DNA of 44,782 nucleotides, taken from assembly GCA_022778745.1 (NCBI GenBank), contig JALFSR010000014.1, positions 1 through 44,782 of the forward strand, written 5' to 3'. The stretch comes from Clostridiales bacterium (GTDB lineage Bacteria; Bacillota; Clostridia; Lachnospirales; Lachnospiraceae). Made by a program: the position numbers and the translations under genes. A model generated the notes under the pieces. The model did not search any database, was not told the origin of the DNA, and was given only the letters and a program-made list of their open reading frames with translations. This document shows, piece after piece, positions 7,020-15,653 of the stretch (its first letter is position 1; each line of letters begins with the position of its first letter).

Positions 7020-7769
7020 ATGAAACAAGATCATCTTTCGTTTATCGCAAAAGATATACAAGAAAATCTTTCATTTTTACTTATTGCAGCAGTCATTTTC
7101 GTTGCTATTTATGTAGTCTCTTATGGAGTACAGATTATAATTGACCGACATTCTGCCAATCGTCGCACAGCATCCAGTTCCGTTACTCATCGCATTACTG
7201 CGATCGGTATGTTTTCTGCAATTTCTGTCATTTTAATGTATTTTGAATTCCCACTGCCATTTTTAGCACCTGGATTTTATAAATTAGATTTCAGTGAAAT
7301 TCCCGTTTTGATCTGTGGATTTGTCTTCGGACCAGCAGCTGGAGTTCTTGTTGAATTACTAAAAATTATACTACATATTTTATTAAAAGGTACTTCCACT
7401 GCATTTGTCGGTGACTTTGCAAACTTTGCAGTTGGATGCAGTTTTGTCATTCCTGCAGCAATTATTTATTACTGGAAAAAAACAAAGAAAACAGCAGTAA
7501 TTGCCTGTATTATTGGTATCATCGCAATTACCATTTTTGGTACTACATTCAATGCATTATATTTACTTCCACAGTTTTCTAAATTGTTTGGACTTCCACT
7601 TGATCAGATTATTGCACAAGGATCTTCTATTTTCCACGGAGTAACTGATCTTACTTCATTCGTAATGTTCTGTGTCGCTCCATTAAATTTCCTAAAAGGA
7701 TTTCTTGTATCTTCAGCAGTATTAGTTATTTATAAACCTATCAGCCGTATGCTGCATCAAGTATTATAA
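7020..7769 (+). CDS. ribU: ECF transporter substrate-binding subunit, RibU-like
   Basis: 249 residues, strongly hydrophobic, with about six core membrane segments and one extra N-terminal helix (about 17-38). The core begins EFPLPFLAPGFYKLDFSEIP, then GFVFGPAAGVLVELLKI and a GTSTAFVGDFANF segment, characteristic of riboflavin-type S components. Such proteins bind vitamin in the membrane and work with a shared EcfT/EcfA energising module, not present here. No FMN riboswitch is visible. The ATG at 7020 has no ribosome binding site; a 14-codon frame from ATG 6966, close behind AAAGGAG, ends at 7010 in the same reading frame, so translation may be coupled to it or the 5' end may have been altered by a palindrome. 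Riboflavin is the likely but unproven substrate. Confidence 0.85.
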   Translation: MKQDHLSFIAKDIQENLSFLLIAAVIFVAIYVVSYGVQIIIDRHSANRRTASSSVTHRITAIGMFSAISVILMYFEFPLPFLAPGFYKLDFSEIPVLICGFVFGPAAGVLVELLKIILHILLKGTSTAFVGDFANFAVGCSFVIPAAIIYYWKKTKKTAVIACIIGIIAITIFGTTFNALYLLPQFSKLFGLPLDQIIAQGSSIFHGVTDLTSFVMFCVAPLNFLKGFLVSSAVLVIYKPISRMLHQVL

Positions 7770-7798
7770 TAGTGCTCTGCCTGATACGAGTATTTCCT

Positions 7799-7830
7799 TA
7801 AGCCAGATGGGGATACCCCCATCTGACTTA
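7799..7830. terminator. hairpin between convergent ribU and metA
   Basis: CAGATGGGG (7804-7812) pairs with CCCCATCTG (7817-7825), and after one mismatch a further four base pairs extend the stem. It lies between converging genes and is symmetric, so it can serve both strands, but it lacks a clear U-tract on either. Confidence 0.55.
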
Positions 7831-7869
7831 TACAAATTCATCTCCAACTTCTCATTTTACATAAAAAAG

Positions 7870-8787
7870 TTATTCTTCTATCCCCAAATTATACGGTGTT
7901 ACCTGATATACATAGAAGTTGAGCCAGTTTGTATATAACATATTTGCATGTGCTCTCCAAGATAAAATTGGTGTCATCTCTGGATCATCATTTTCATAAT
8001 AATGTTCTGGAGGAGCAATCGGAATACCTTTTTTTACATCTCTGCGATATTCCTCATCCAATGACATACGATCATATTCTGGGTGACCAAACAAAAATAC
8101 ATGCCGTTCATCTAAACTCTTGACTAAATAAATACCAGCCTCGTCTGATTCTGCCAAAATTTGAAGCTCTGGATTTTTCATTACTTCTTCTTTGCTGACA
8201 CCACTGTAACGTGAATGTGGTGCGGTAAACAGATCATCAAACCCTCTCACAAGTGGATCACAGCGATCCAATACACGATGAATATAAACACCCGAAAGCT
8301 TTTTATCTAACTGAATCTTTGGAATTCCAAAATGATAATAAATGCCCGCCAATGCACCCCAACACACATAAAGTGTTGATGTTACATGTGTTTTCGTCCA
8401 GTTCATAATTGTCTCAATCTCTGACCAGTAAGATACTTCCTCAAACTTCATATGTTCTACTGGAGCACCTGTAATAATCATACCATCAAAATATCTTTTA
8501 TAAATTTGATCATATGTCGTATAAAATTTATTAATATGACTTGATGGCGTATGTTTGGACTCATGTGTGGACAATGTCAAATACGTAATATTAATTTGGA
8601 GCGGTGTATTTGACAATGCACGAAGCAATTGTGTCTCATAATCTGGCTTGATTGGCATTAAATTCAAGATTACAATTTCCAGCGGACGAATTCGCTGTGT
8701 CTGTGCACGATTTTCTCCCATCATGAAAATATTTTCTGATTCCAATGCCGCACGCGCTGGCAGATCATTTTCTACTCGAATTGGCAT
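7870..8787 (-). CDS. metA: MetA homoserine O-acyltransferase, acetyl-CoA type
   Basis: 305 residues. It transfers an acyl group to the hydroxyl of L-homoserine, the first committed step of methionine synthesis. The catalytic cysteine is C142 in YVCWGALAG, and H235 and E237 are in FLFGHPEYD. Residue 111 is Glu (TGAPVEHMKFEE); in this family Glu111 goes with acetyl-CoA and Gly111 with succinyl-CoA, so despite the usual name 'succinyltransferase' the product is predicted to be O-acetylhomoserine. ATG 8787 is preceded by GGGAGG at eight bases; the longer frame to 8808 would put that site inside the gene. It is the last gene of rluF-ligA-metA, 43 bases after ligA. No SAM riboswitch is seen. Confidence 0.93.
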   Translation of the reverse strand: MPIRVENDLPARAALESENIFMMGENRAQTQRIRPLEIVILNLMPIKPDYETQLLRALSNTPLQINITYLTLSTHESKHTPSSHINKFYTTYDQIYKRYFDGMIITGAPVEHMKFEEVSYWSEIETIMNWTKTHVTSTLYVCWGALAGIYYHFGIPKIQLDKKLSGVYIHRVLDRCDPLVRGFDDLFTAPHSRYSGVSKEEVMKNPELQILAESDEAGIYLVKSLDERHVFLFGHPEYDRMSLDEEYRRDVKKGIPIAPPEHYYENDDPEMTPILSWRAHANMLYTNWLNFYVYQVTPYNLGIEE

Positions 8788-8830
8788 ATAATTTCCTCCC
8801 TTTCTCAAACAGCAGTGCTTTGACTGTTTT

Positions 8831-10795
8831 TTATTTTGTTAATTTTAAAAACTGTTCTTCCGATAAAATTGGAATCTTCAGTGTTCTTGCTTTTTTGTTT
8901 TTAGAAGAATTGCTTGTCACATCATTATTAATCAGATAATTTGTCTTTGCACTGACTGATCCTGTAACTTTTCCCCCTCGCTGTTCAATATACGCTTTCA
9001 ACTCACTGCGGTTTGCAAACTGATAAACAGAACCAGTAATAACAAATACCTTTCCTTCCAATACACGCTCTTCTGACACCTGCTCTGCCTCTATTTCTAG
9101 CTCTTCAAACAAACGATCAATGATTTCATTGTTTTGTGCATCTGCAAAATAATCCGTCCATCCTTTTGCCAGCACCATTCCAATTCCATCTACTTCTATC
9201 AACTCTTCAATTGTCGCACTGCGCATCGCATTCCAATCAAATCTAAACGCTTTACTGAGCATCTTTGCATTTGCAATGCCAATTCCAGGAATACCAAGAC
9301 TATAAATTACTCTCGGCAATGTCGTCTTTCTAGCTTTTTCAACCGAATCAACCATCTTTTGATACGATTTTTCTCCAAAGCCTTCCATCTCAACAATCTC
9401 CCGTTTATGAGCATCCAAATGGAAAATATCTTTGTATTCTTTTATAAAACCTCTATCAATCAACTTCTCCATTGTAGCGGCAGAAAGCCCTTCCATATTC
9501 ATCGCATCTCGGCTCACAAACAATTCAAACGCCTTTATTTTTTTTGCCTGACATGCTTCATTTGTACAATACAAGCTTTTTACATCAATATTTTTTCGTA
9601 TTTCTGTCTTGCCTCCACATACTGGACAGTGATCTGGAATCGGCATATGACCACTTTTTGTCAAGTTTTCTGCAATCTGCGGAATAATCATATTAGACTT
9701 AAAAATTGTAATATGATCGCCCAGACCAAGTTTTAATTCTTCCATAATGGATAAGTTATGAACACTTGCACGCTTTACAATCGTACCTTCGAGTTCTACA
9801 GGATCAAATACTGCAACTGGATTGATCAAACCAGTACGCGAAGCACTCCATTCGATTGAACGCAGCACCGTCTCAGCAACTTCGTCTTTCCACTTAAATG
9901 CCATCGCATTTTTTGGAAACTTTGCAGTCGTGCCAAGTGACTCTCCGTAAGCAATATCATCCATTAACAATACTAAGCCATCGGAAGGAATATCATTTTT
10001 CTCTATTTTATCGGCAAATCGCTGAATTGTATCAGGCAAAGACTCTCTTGTCACTTTCTCATGCTCCACAACATCAAATCCCTGCTGTTTTAGCCATGCA
10101 AATTGTTCCAAACAGGAATTATGGAATGACTTTCCTTCTGCATAAATTAAAGAAAATGCAAAAAAATTTACATTTCGCTTCGCAGTAATTTCACTATTTA
10201 ACTGGCGTACCGAACCAGAACAAAGATTTCTTGGATTTTTATATCTTGCATCAATCTCAGTAATCATATTATTTAATTTTTGAAAATCTGAATAACGAAT
10301 TACCGCCTCTCCTCGAATAACAAGACGACCTTCAAATGCAATCTTCAATGGCAAATTAACAAATACTTTTGCATTGTTTGTAATTACTTCTCCAATTTCT
10401 CCATTTCCACGAGTAACCGCTTTCTTTAACTCGCCCTGTTCATAAGTGAGCACGACGGTAAGTCCGTCCATTTTCCAAGACAAAATTCCTGTCTGTCCGC
10501 CAAGAAATGCCTGAAGCTGCGCGACATCTTTTGTCTTATCCAATGACAGCATCTTGCTTTCATGCACTTCTTTTGGAAGCTCACTTACAACTTCATAGCC
10601 AACTTTTGCCGTTGGGCTTCCTGCAAGAATGATGCCTGTCTCTTTTTCTAATTGCACAAGCTCATCGTAATAAGCATCATATTCTCGATTATCCATAATT
10701 TCTCTGCTCTCCTGATAATAGGTACGTGCAGCGGGCTCTAATATTTGGATTAACTGCCTCATACGGGCTTTTTGATCGTCTATTTTATTGTTCAC
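8831..10795 (-). CDS. ligA: NAD-dependent DNA ligase, divergent LigA
   Basis: 654 residues from the GTG at 10795. Domains in order: Ia NMN-binding region, adenylation domain with the nucleotidyl lysine in WKMDGLT (K108), OB fold, four-cysteine zinc finger (CPVC, then YCTNEAC), helix-hairpin-helix region (SLGIPGIGIANAKML) and a C-terminal BRCT domain (VLEGKVFVITGSVYQF). It seals nicks using NAD. The active-site motif and the N-terminal region differ from the common 'EPKxDGxA' type, so this may be a second, specialised ligase of the genome. The GTG overlaps the rluF stop (GTGA) and has AGGAGAAG upstream, so it is translationally coupled; the longer frame from 10816 would begin before this site. 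Confidence 0.93.
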   Translation of the reverse strand: MNNKIDDQKARMRQLIQILEPAARTYYQESREIMDNREYDAYYDELVQLEKETGIILAGSPTAKVGYEVVSELPKEVHESKMLSLDKTKDVAQLQAFLGGQTGILSWKMDGLTVVLTYEQGELKKAVTRGNGEIGEVITNNAKVFVNLPLKIAFEGRLVIRGEAVIRYSDFQKLNNMITEIDARYKNPRNLCSGSVRQLNSEITAKRNVNFFAFSLIYAEGKSFHNSCLEQFAWLKQQGFDVVEHEKVTRESLPDTIQRFADKIEKNDIPSDGLVLLMDDIAYGESLGTTAKFPKNAMAFKWKDEVAETVLRSIEWSASRTGLINPVAVFDPVELEGTIVKRASVHNLSIMEELKLGLGDHITIFKSNMIIPQIAENLTKSGHMPIPDHCPVCGGKTEIRKNIDVKSLYCTNEACQAKKIKAFELFVSRDAMNMEGLSAATMEKLIDRGFIKEYKDIFHLDAHKREIVEMEGFGEKSYQKMVDSVEKARKTTLPRVIYSLGIPGIGIANAKMLSKAFRFDWNAMRSATIEELIEVDGIGMVLAKGWTDYFADAQNNEIIDRLFEELEIEAEQVSEERVLEGKVFVITGSVYQFANRSELKAYIEQRGGKVTGSVSAKTNYLINNDVTSNSSKNKKARTLKIPILSEEQFLKLTK

Positions 10796-11511
10796 AATTC
10801 TTCTCCTATATTGCAAAGCTTTTCTAACTGCTTTTGCTCCGTTTCTGATACATTTCTAAAATGTCCAAGCGGGATATTGCCAAGCTGAATATTCATAATA
10901 CGAATTCGCTTCAATTCCTCCACACGATATCCACATGCTTCACACATACGGCGAATCTGTCGGTTTAATCCTTGCGTTAAAATAATATGAAATTCTCTCG
11001 CTCCCGTCCGCTTACAAATACATGGTTTTGTCACTGTATCTAAAATCTTTACGCCATTTCGCATCTCATCTAAAAATTTTTCAGTCACTGGCTTATTTAC
11101 TGTAACAACATACTCTTTTTCATGATTGTTACGGCTTCTGGAAATCACATTTACGATCTCTCCATCATTTGTCATTAAAATTAATCCTTCCGAATCTTTA
11201 TCCAATCGTCCAATCGGATACACTCTAATTGGATACTGAATCATATCGACAATATTTTTTTCTCCTTTAAATCGAGCTGTCGTACATACAATTCCCTTCG
11301 GTTTATTGACAGCAAGCAGCACTCTCTTTTTCTGACGATGTTCTACTGCCTTTCCATCAACGATAATCTCATCTGTTGGCAGCACCTTCATTCCAACAAA
11401 TGCTTTATTTCCATTTACTGTAATTTTTCCTGCCTCTGCCAACCGGTCTGCTTCTCTTCGAGAACAAACACCACGTTCACTCAAATATTTATTTAAACGA
11501 ATCTCATCCAT
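10792..11511 (-). CDS. rluF: 23S rRNA pseudouridine synthase, RluF-like
   Basis: 239 residues. An S4 RNA-binding domain (about 1-55: LNKYLSERGVCSRREADRL) precedes an RsuA/RluB/E/F-type catalytic domain with the aspartate in GRLDKDSEGL. The sequence between (NNHEKEYVVTVNKPVTEKF and VTKPCICKR) matches RluF, which modifies U2604 and adjacent positions of 23S rRNA in E. coli. The start is ambiguous: ATG 11511 is 13 bases from AAAGG, while two TTG codons upstream (11517 and 11523) are closer to it. It overlaps ligA by four bases. The 165 bases upstream hold no clear promoter or terminator. Confidence 0.88.
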   Translation of the reverse strand: MDEIRLNKYLSERGVCSRREADRLAEAGKITVNGNKAFVGMKVLPTDEIIVDGKAVEHRQKKRVLLAVNKPKGIVCTTARFKGEKNIVDMIQYPIRVYPIGRLDKDSEGLILMTNDGEIVNVISRSRNNHEKEYVVTVNKPVTEKFLDEMRNGVKILDTVTKPCICKRTGAREFHIILTQGLNRQIRRMCEACGYRVEELKRIRIMNIQLGNIPLGHFRNVSETEQKQLEKLCNIGEEL

Positions 11512-11676
11512 ATACAATACCAAACCTTTCGCTCTATTCTTTTTCTATTTCCTAATCTCTTTTTGAACACAGAAAAAGCAATCCGCTACTTTAATTATGC
11601 AAAACACTAAAAAATAAATAAAAATTGCTCTTAATCCCACCTAATATACAATATCACTAGCTGTGTCCCATTATCT

Positions 11677-12702
11677 CTATCGAATAAACATAGCATCACC
11701 AAAGGAGAAGAAGCGATATCTTTCTTTTACGGCTTCCTCATATGCAGCTAAAACATGCTCTCTTCCAGCAAGTGCAGATACAAGCATTAATAAAGTAGAC
11801 TGTGGTAAGTGAAAATTCGTAATTAGCGCATCAATAATTTTAAACTCATATCCTGGATAAATAAAAATATCAGTCCATCCACTCGTTGCCTTTACTCGTC
11901 CGTTTTCATCTGCGGCTGATTCCAATGTTCGACAGCTTGTCGTTCCAACGCTGATTACTCTTCCTCCTGCATCCTTTGTATCATTAATCTTCTTCGCCTC
12001 GGCTTCTTCGATCATGAAAAATTCCGAATGCATATGATGCTCCAATACATTTTCCACTTTTACAGGACGGAATGTTCCAAGACCAACATGAAGAGTAACA
12101 CTTGCAATCTTCACTCCTTTTTTCTCAATCTGCTCTAACAATTCTTTTGTAAAATGAAGTCCTGCTGTCGGAGCTGCTGCTGAACCGTCATACTTTGCAT
12201 AAACAGTCTGATAACGATTTTTATCTTTTAACTGATGTGTAATATAAGGAGGCAGCGGCATCTGACCAAGTTCGTCTAATACTTCCTCAAAAATTCCCTC
12301 ATAAGAAAATTGAATCAGACGATTTCCTTCTTCTACGATATCAATAACTGTTCCAACTAACTTTCCATCTCCAAAACTAATTTCTGTCCCTGGCTTCGCC
12401 TTTTTTCCTGGTTTTACAAGAACTTCCCAAATATTGTTTTCTCGGCGTTTCAATAAAAGCACTTCAATTTTTGCATTTGTATCTACCTTTGCACCGTATA
12501 AACGAGCTGGAATTACTTTTGTATTATTGATAACAAGGCAATCTCCCTCATGCAACTCTTCTATTATATTTTTAAAAACACTGTGCTGAAGTTGTCCTGT
12601 TGTTTTATCTAATATCATAAGCCGGGAACTAGAGCGATCTTCTAGTGGATCTTGTGCAATCAATTCTTCTGGCAAATGATAATCAAAATCTTTTACATTC
12701 AT
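11677..12702 (-). CDS. queA: S-adenosylmethionine:tRNA ribosyltransferase-isomerase QueA
   Basis: 341 residues, the normal length. QueA transfers and isomerises the ribosyl part of SAM onto preQ1 at the wobble base 34 of GUN-anticodon tRNAs to give epoxyqueuosine. Typical segments are [20 protein letters not shown] at the start, [21 protein letters not shown], and [11 protein letters not shown] near the middle. The first ATG with a GAGG site is 12702; the longer frame to 12822 runs back over the end of mnmA and would add 40 unrelated residues. It lies 19 bases after mnmA and is probably cotranscribed, pairing two tRNA wobble-base modification enzymes. No tgt, queC-F or preQ1 riboswitch is nearby. 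Confidence 0.95.
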   Translation of the reverse strand: MNVKDFDYHLPEELIAQDPLEDRSSSRLMILDKTTGQLQHSVFKNIIEELHEGDCLVINNTKVIPARLYGAKVDTNAKIEVLLLKRRENNIWEVLVKPGKKAKPGTEISFGDGKLVGTVIDIVEEGNRLIQFSYEGIFEEVLDELGQMPLPPYITHQLKDKNRYQTVYAKYDGSAAAPTAGLHFTKELLEQIEKKGVKIASVTLHVGLGTFRPVKVENVLEHHMHSEFFMIEEAEAKKINDTKDAGGRVISVGTTSCRTLESAADENGRVKATSGWTDIFIYPGYEFKIIDALITNFHLPQSTLLMLVSALAGREHVLAAYEEAVKERYRFFSFGDAMFIR

Positions 12703-12721
12703 ATTTTTCCTCACTTTTCCG

Positions 12722-13810
12722 TTATTTGAATGAACTTGTAATCGTGCCTCCGCCAATAATAGACGGTCCATCATAAAATACAACTGCCTGTCCTGGCGTA
12801 ATTGCTCTTTGCGGTTCATCAAAAATTACTGTAATTTCATCTTCTCCCGTACGTTTTAACATACACGGAGCACCTTTATGCGCATAGCGAATCTTTGCAT
12901 CTGCACGCATCTGCCCTTGCAAATCTGGAATTGCCATAAAATTAATCTGTCTGCACACTAGTCCCAAAGCAAACACATCTTCATTTTCTCCGATTACTAC
13001 TTCATTCGTCTCTGGACGAATTTCTGTGACAAACACTGGGTGACCAAGAGCAAGATTCAATCCTTTTCGCTGTCCTACTGTATAATGAGTAATTCCTCTA
13101 TGCCTTCCAAGTATCTCACCATCTTTTGTCACAAAATTACCTGGCGGCGGCACTGCATCTTTTGCTTCTTCTTGAATAAAACGAGCATAGTCCTTATCTG
13201 GAATAAAACAAATCTCCTGACTATCACGCTTTGCTGCAACACGTAAATCAATTTGCTGTGCAATTTTTCTAATTTCATCTTTATGATAATCTCCAACTGG
13301 CATTAATGTATGTGCCAGCTGTTCTTGTGTCAAATTATAAAGTGCATATGTCTGATCTTTTTCATCAGTAGCTGACTTTTGAATGGTATAACGTCCATTC
13401 GGAAGCTTTACTACTCTTGCATAATGTCCTGTTGCAATATAATCTGCTCCAATACTTAAACTTCTCTGCAATAATGCTTCCCACTTTACATAGCGATTAC
13501 ACGCAATACATGGATTTGGCGTTCTTCCTTGTAAATATTCATCTACAAAATAGTCCATAACATCCCGTTTAAACTCTTTTTTAAAATTCATAACATAATA
13601 TGGGATACCCAGTGACGCAGCAACTCTTCTTGCATCATCTACCGCACTTAAGCCGCAGCATCCGCCTTCCTGTCCAGCATCAATCGGATTTTCATCCTGC
13701 CAGATCTGCATTGTCACTCCAATTACATCATATCCCTGTTCTTTTAAAAGCCAGGCAGCAACTGAGGAATCTACGCCTCCTGACATTCCTACTACAACTT
13801 TTTTTCTCAT
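12722..13810 (-). CDS. mnmA: tRNA 2-thiouridylase MnmA
   Basis: 362 residues. The PP-loop SGGVDSS near residue 10 activates U34 with ATP, and the two catalytic cysteines are in TPNPCIACN and SQEICFIPD. The C-terminal beta-barrel is complete ([12 protein letters not shown]). It makes s2U34 in tRNAs for Lys, Glu and Gln with sulfur relayed from a cysteine desulfurase. I prefer the second of two adjacent ATGs (13810), five bases after GGAGGTA. The [15 protein letters not shown] segment is normal for the family. A promoter at 13844-13872 drives mnmA-queA away from arcC. Confidence 0.96.
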   Translation of the reverse strand: MRKKVVVGMSGGVDSSVAAWLLKEQGYDVIGVTMQIWQDENPIDAGQEGGCCGLSAVDDARRVAASLGIPYYVMNFKKEFKRDVMDYFVDEYLQGRTPNPCIACNRYVKWEALLQRSLSIGADYIATGHYARVVKLPNGRYTIQKSATDEKDQTYALYNLTQEQLAHTLMPVGDYHKDEIRKIAQQIDLRVAAKRDSQEICFIPDKDYARFIQEEAKDAVPPPGNFVTKDGEILGRHRGITHYTVGQRKGLNLALGHPVFVTEIRPETNEVVIGENEDVFALGLVCRQINFMAIPDLQGQMRADAKIRYAHKGAPCMLKRTGEDEITVIFDEPQRAITPGQAVVFYDGPSIIGGGTITSSFK

Positions 13811-13843
13811 CATTACCTCCGATTATCCTATATTGCGGTATCT

Positions 13844-13872
13844 ATTTTATCATGTTTTCTCCATTCTGTCCA
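13844..13872 (-). promoter_or_regulatory. promoter of mnmA-queA
   Basis: Minus-strand TGGACA (13867-13872), 17-base spacer and TAAAAT (13844-13849). It is back to back with the arcC promoter 24 bases away. Confidence 0.65.
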
Positions 13873-13895
13873 AATATTCTTTTGAAATATTTATT

Positions 13896-13924
13896 TTGCC
13901 AAATTCCAAATATTGTGATAAAAT
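13896..13924 (+). promoter_or_regulatory. promoter of the carbamate-kinase-like gene
   Basis: TTGCCA (13896-13901), a 17-base spacer and TAAAAT (13919-13924), about 70 bases before the start codon. Confidence 0.7.
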
Positions 13925-13936
13925 GATACAAAGGTC

Positions 13937-13959
13937 AAGCGGATTTCAAATATCCGCTT
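13937..13959 (+). promoter_or_regulatory. 5' leader hairpin of the carbamate-kinase-like gene
   Basis: AAGCGGAT (13937-13944) and ATCCGCTT (13952-13959) form a perfect eight-base-pair stem with a seven-base loop at the predicted very start of the transcript, followed by a T-rich stretch (TTACTTTTTC). It may be a transcript-stabilising 5' stem or a weak attenuator. Confidence 0.55.
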
Positions 13960-13993
13960 TACTTTTTCAACAAATAGAAGAGAGGAGATTCCC

Positions 13994-14926
13994 ATGAGTA
14001 ATAAACGAGTTGTTGTCGCATTAGGACGTCAGGCATTTGGTAAAAACTTGCCAGAACAAAAATCTAATGTAAGTATTGCTGCATCTGCCATCGCTGATTT
14101 AGTTCAGATGAAATACCAAGTAGTCATCACACATAGCAATGGTCCACAGGTTGGTATGATTCATACCGCTATGAACGAATTCAGTCAGCATCATAAAGGC
14201 TATACACCTGCACCGATGTCTGTCTGCAGTGCTATGAGCCAAGGTTATATTGGATACGATTTACAAAATGCAATTCGTACTGAATTATTAAACCGCGGTA
14301 TTTATAAACCAGTTTGTACGATTATCACACAAGTAAAGGTCGATCCTTTTGACCACGCATTCAATAAACCAATTAAATCGATTGGTCGTATTTTAAATGA
14401 CGACGAAGCAGAGGCAGAAAGAAAAAAAGGAAACTATGTGACAAAAGAAGAGAATGGATGGCGTCGTGTTATCGCTTCTCCTGCCCCAATTGAAGTTTAC
14501 GAATTAGACAGTATCCGTATGCTTGCTGACGCAGGACATATCGTAATTGCTGCCGGAGGCGGCGGAATTCCTGTATTGGAACAAGGTACACGCTTAAAAG
14601 GAGCAAGTGCAGTTATTGAAAAAGATGCTGTTGCAGCAAAGCTTGCTCACGAATTAGATGCCGATGTATTACTGTTTTTGACAAGTGATGACCAGATTAC
14701 GATTGATAAAGGAACAGAAAATGAGAAAAAACTTGAACATATCCATTTAGAAGAAGCATTTAAGATTCTTGATTCTGGTCTTTTGTCCCAGCACGCATTA
14801 TCACCAAAGCTTTCCGCTGCTGCACAATTTGTTGCAAATGGTTCAAATCGTATTGCAATTTCCACCCATTTAAATAAAGCGAAAGATGGCATTCGTGAAA
14901 AAGTAGGTACAATCGTAGAGAAATAA
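13994..14926 (+). CDS. arcC: carbamate kinase family protein, variant active-site loop
   Basis: 310 residues of the amino acid kinase fold. Carbamate kinase makes ATP from carbamoyl phosphate and ADP in the arginine deiminase or purine-degradation routes. THSNGPQVG, SAMSQGYIGYDLQNAI, AAGGGGIPV and VIEKDAVAAKLA fit the family, and length and colinearity are full. The N-terminal nucleotide loop usually reads ALGGNALL; here it is ALGRQAFGKNLPEQ, so the Gly-Asn pair is replaced by Arg-Gln. That could alter phosphate handling, and the gene may be a specialised paralog. No arginine deiminase, ornithine carbamoyltransferase or other pathway gene is adjacent, which leaves its substrate unassigned. 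A strong AGAGGAG site sits before the ATG. Confidence 0.85.
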   Translation: MSNKRVVVALGRQAFGKNLPEQKSNVSIAASAIADLVQMKYQVVITHSNGPQVGMIHTAMNEFSQHHKGYTPAPMSVCSAMSQGYIGYDLQNAIRTELLNRGIYKPVCTIITQVKVDPFDHAFNKPIKSIGRILNDDEAEAERKKGNYVTKEENGWRRVIASPAPIEVYELDSIRMLADAGHIVIAAGGGGIPVLEQGTRLKGASAVIEKDAVAAKLAHELDADVLLFLTSDDQITIDKGTENEKKLEHIHLEEAFKILDSGLLSQHALSPKLSAAAQFVANGSNRIAISTHLNKAKDGIREKVGTIVEK

Positions 14927-14951
14927 AATATGATTTATTGTATTGGACAAT

Positions 14952-15101
14952 AAATGAGACTGCTGTAAAAATCAGCTCAAATACAGATAAATCAACAAAT
15001 CAGCCTAATCCTGCATTACTGCAGCAAGGCGTACATCAGCTTTGCTGATATCATACACATTTCTATCTGTATAAAAGATCATTTTTACAACAGTCTCATT
15101 T
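14952..15101. repeat. 150-bp imperfect palindrome (MITE-like or terminator)
   Basis: The outer arms at 14952-14972 and 15081-15101 are reverse complements over 21 bases with one mismatch. The pairing resumes at 14981-14989 with 15064-15072, and smaller internal stems (ATCAGC/GCTGAT, CTGCA pairs) fill the centre. There is no reading frame. It lies between convergent arcC and marR, so it can end transcription from both sides, but it is far larger than needed for that. A non-autonomous inverted-repeat element is equally possible. A TAA-type flank does not give a clear target duplication. Confidence 0.65.
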
Positions 15102-15176
15102 CTTTCTATTCCATTAATTCCATTTTTGTTTCGCAGATGTTAATTTTTCATATTTTATTTTTTTATCGTTTATTCT

Positions 15177-15602
15177 CTACTCTCCAAGTGTTCTCGCTTT
15201 ATCGTACATCTTTTCTACGAACTTTAATGCCATTTCAGCCTCTTCTTTTGTCATATCTATCATTACATCATCCCACCATCGCTCAATACTATCTGTTAAC
15301 TTCGGCAGAATTTCTTGTCCATAGTCGGTTAAATACAATGCATACGAATGGGAATCATTTTCACTTTTTTTTCGATATGCAATCTTCTGATTTTCCATTT
15401 TTTTCATTGTTCTTGTCGCCAATGCTTCATCAATATTTAGAATCTTACACAACTCTTTTTGACTAATCCCCTCATGCCTGGAAATATGAAATAAAAACTT
15501 ATAGCTGGAAAAACCTAATTGGTATTCTTTCATCGCATCATTAATATATTTTTGTTCTTGACGATATAACGTAGCGATGTATTTTCCCATTAATTTAAAC
15601 AA
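15177..15602 (-). CDS. MarR-family transcriptional regulator
   Basis: 141 residues, the normal MarR size. A winged helix-turn-helix occupies about residues 45-100 (ISQKELCKILNIDEALATRT, then the wing SENDSHSYALYLTDYG), flanked by dimerisation helices. Such proteins are small-ligand-controlled dimeric repressors. TTG at 15602 is chosen because AGGAGG lies seven bases before it; the ATG four codons later is too far. The upstream DNA holds an imperfect palindrome (15617-15653) suitable for autoregulation. No transporter or enzyme gene is divergent from it, as MarR targets often are, so its regulon cannot be read from context. Confidence 0.88.
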   Translation of the reverse strand: MFKLMGKYIATLYRQEQKYINDAMKEYQLGFSSYKFLFHISRHEGISQKELCKILNIDEALATRTMKKMENQKIAYRKKSENDSHSYALYLTDYGQEILPKLTDSIERWWDDVMIDMTKEEAEMALKFVEKMYDKARTLGE

Positions 15603-15616
15603 ATCCGTTTCCTCCT

Positions 15617-15653
15617 AGCCTCTTTTCTTATCATTAATATAAAAGGAGAGGCT
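15617..15653. promoter_or_regulatory. candidate MarR operator
   Basis: AGCCTCTTTT (15617-15626) and AAAAGGAGAGGCT (15641-15653) form an imperfect palindrome just upstream of the marR ribosome binding site, in the promoter region. MarR dimers typically bind such sites. The remaining 190 bases up to the glmS stop contain nothing else I can support. Confidence 0.45.

Noticed and set aside
9134..9736. 200-codon plus-strand frame opposite ligA
   Set aside because: It is a shadow of ligA, which has complete domain structure on the minus strand; the shadow is rich in Cys, His, Phe and Ser, as reverse frames of such genes are.
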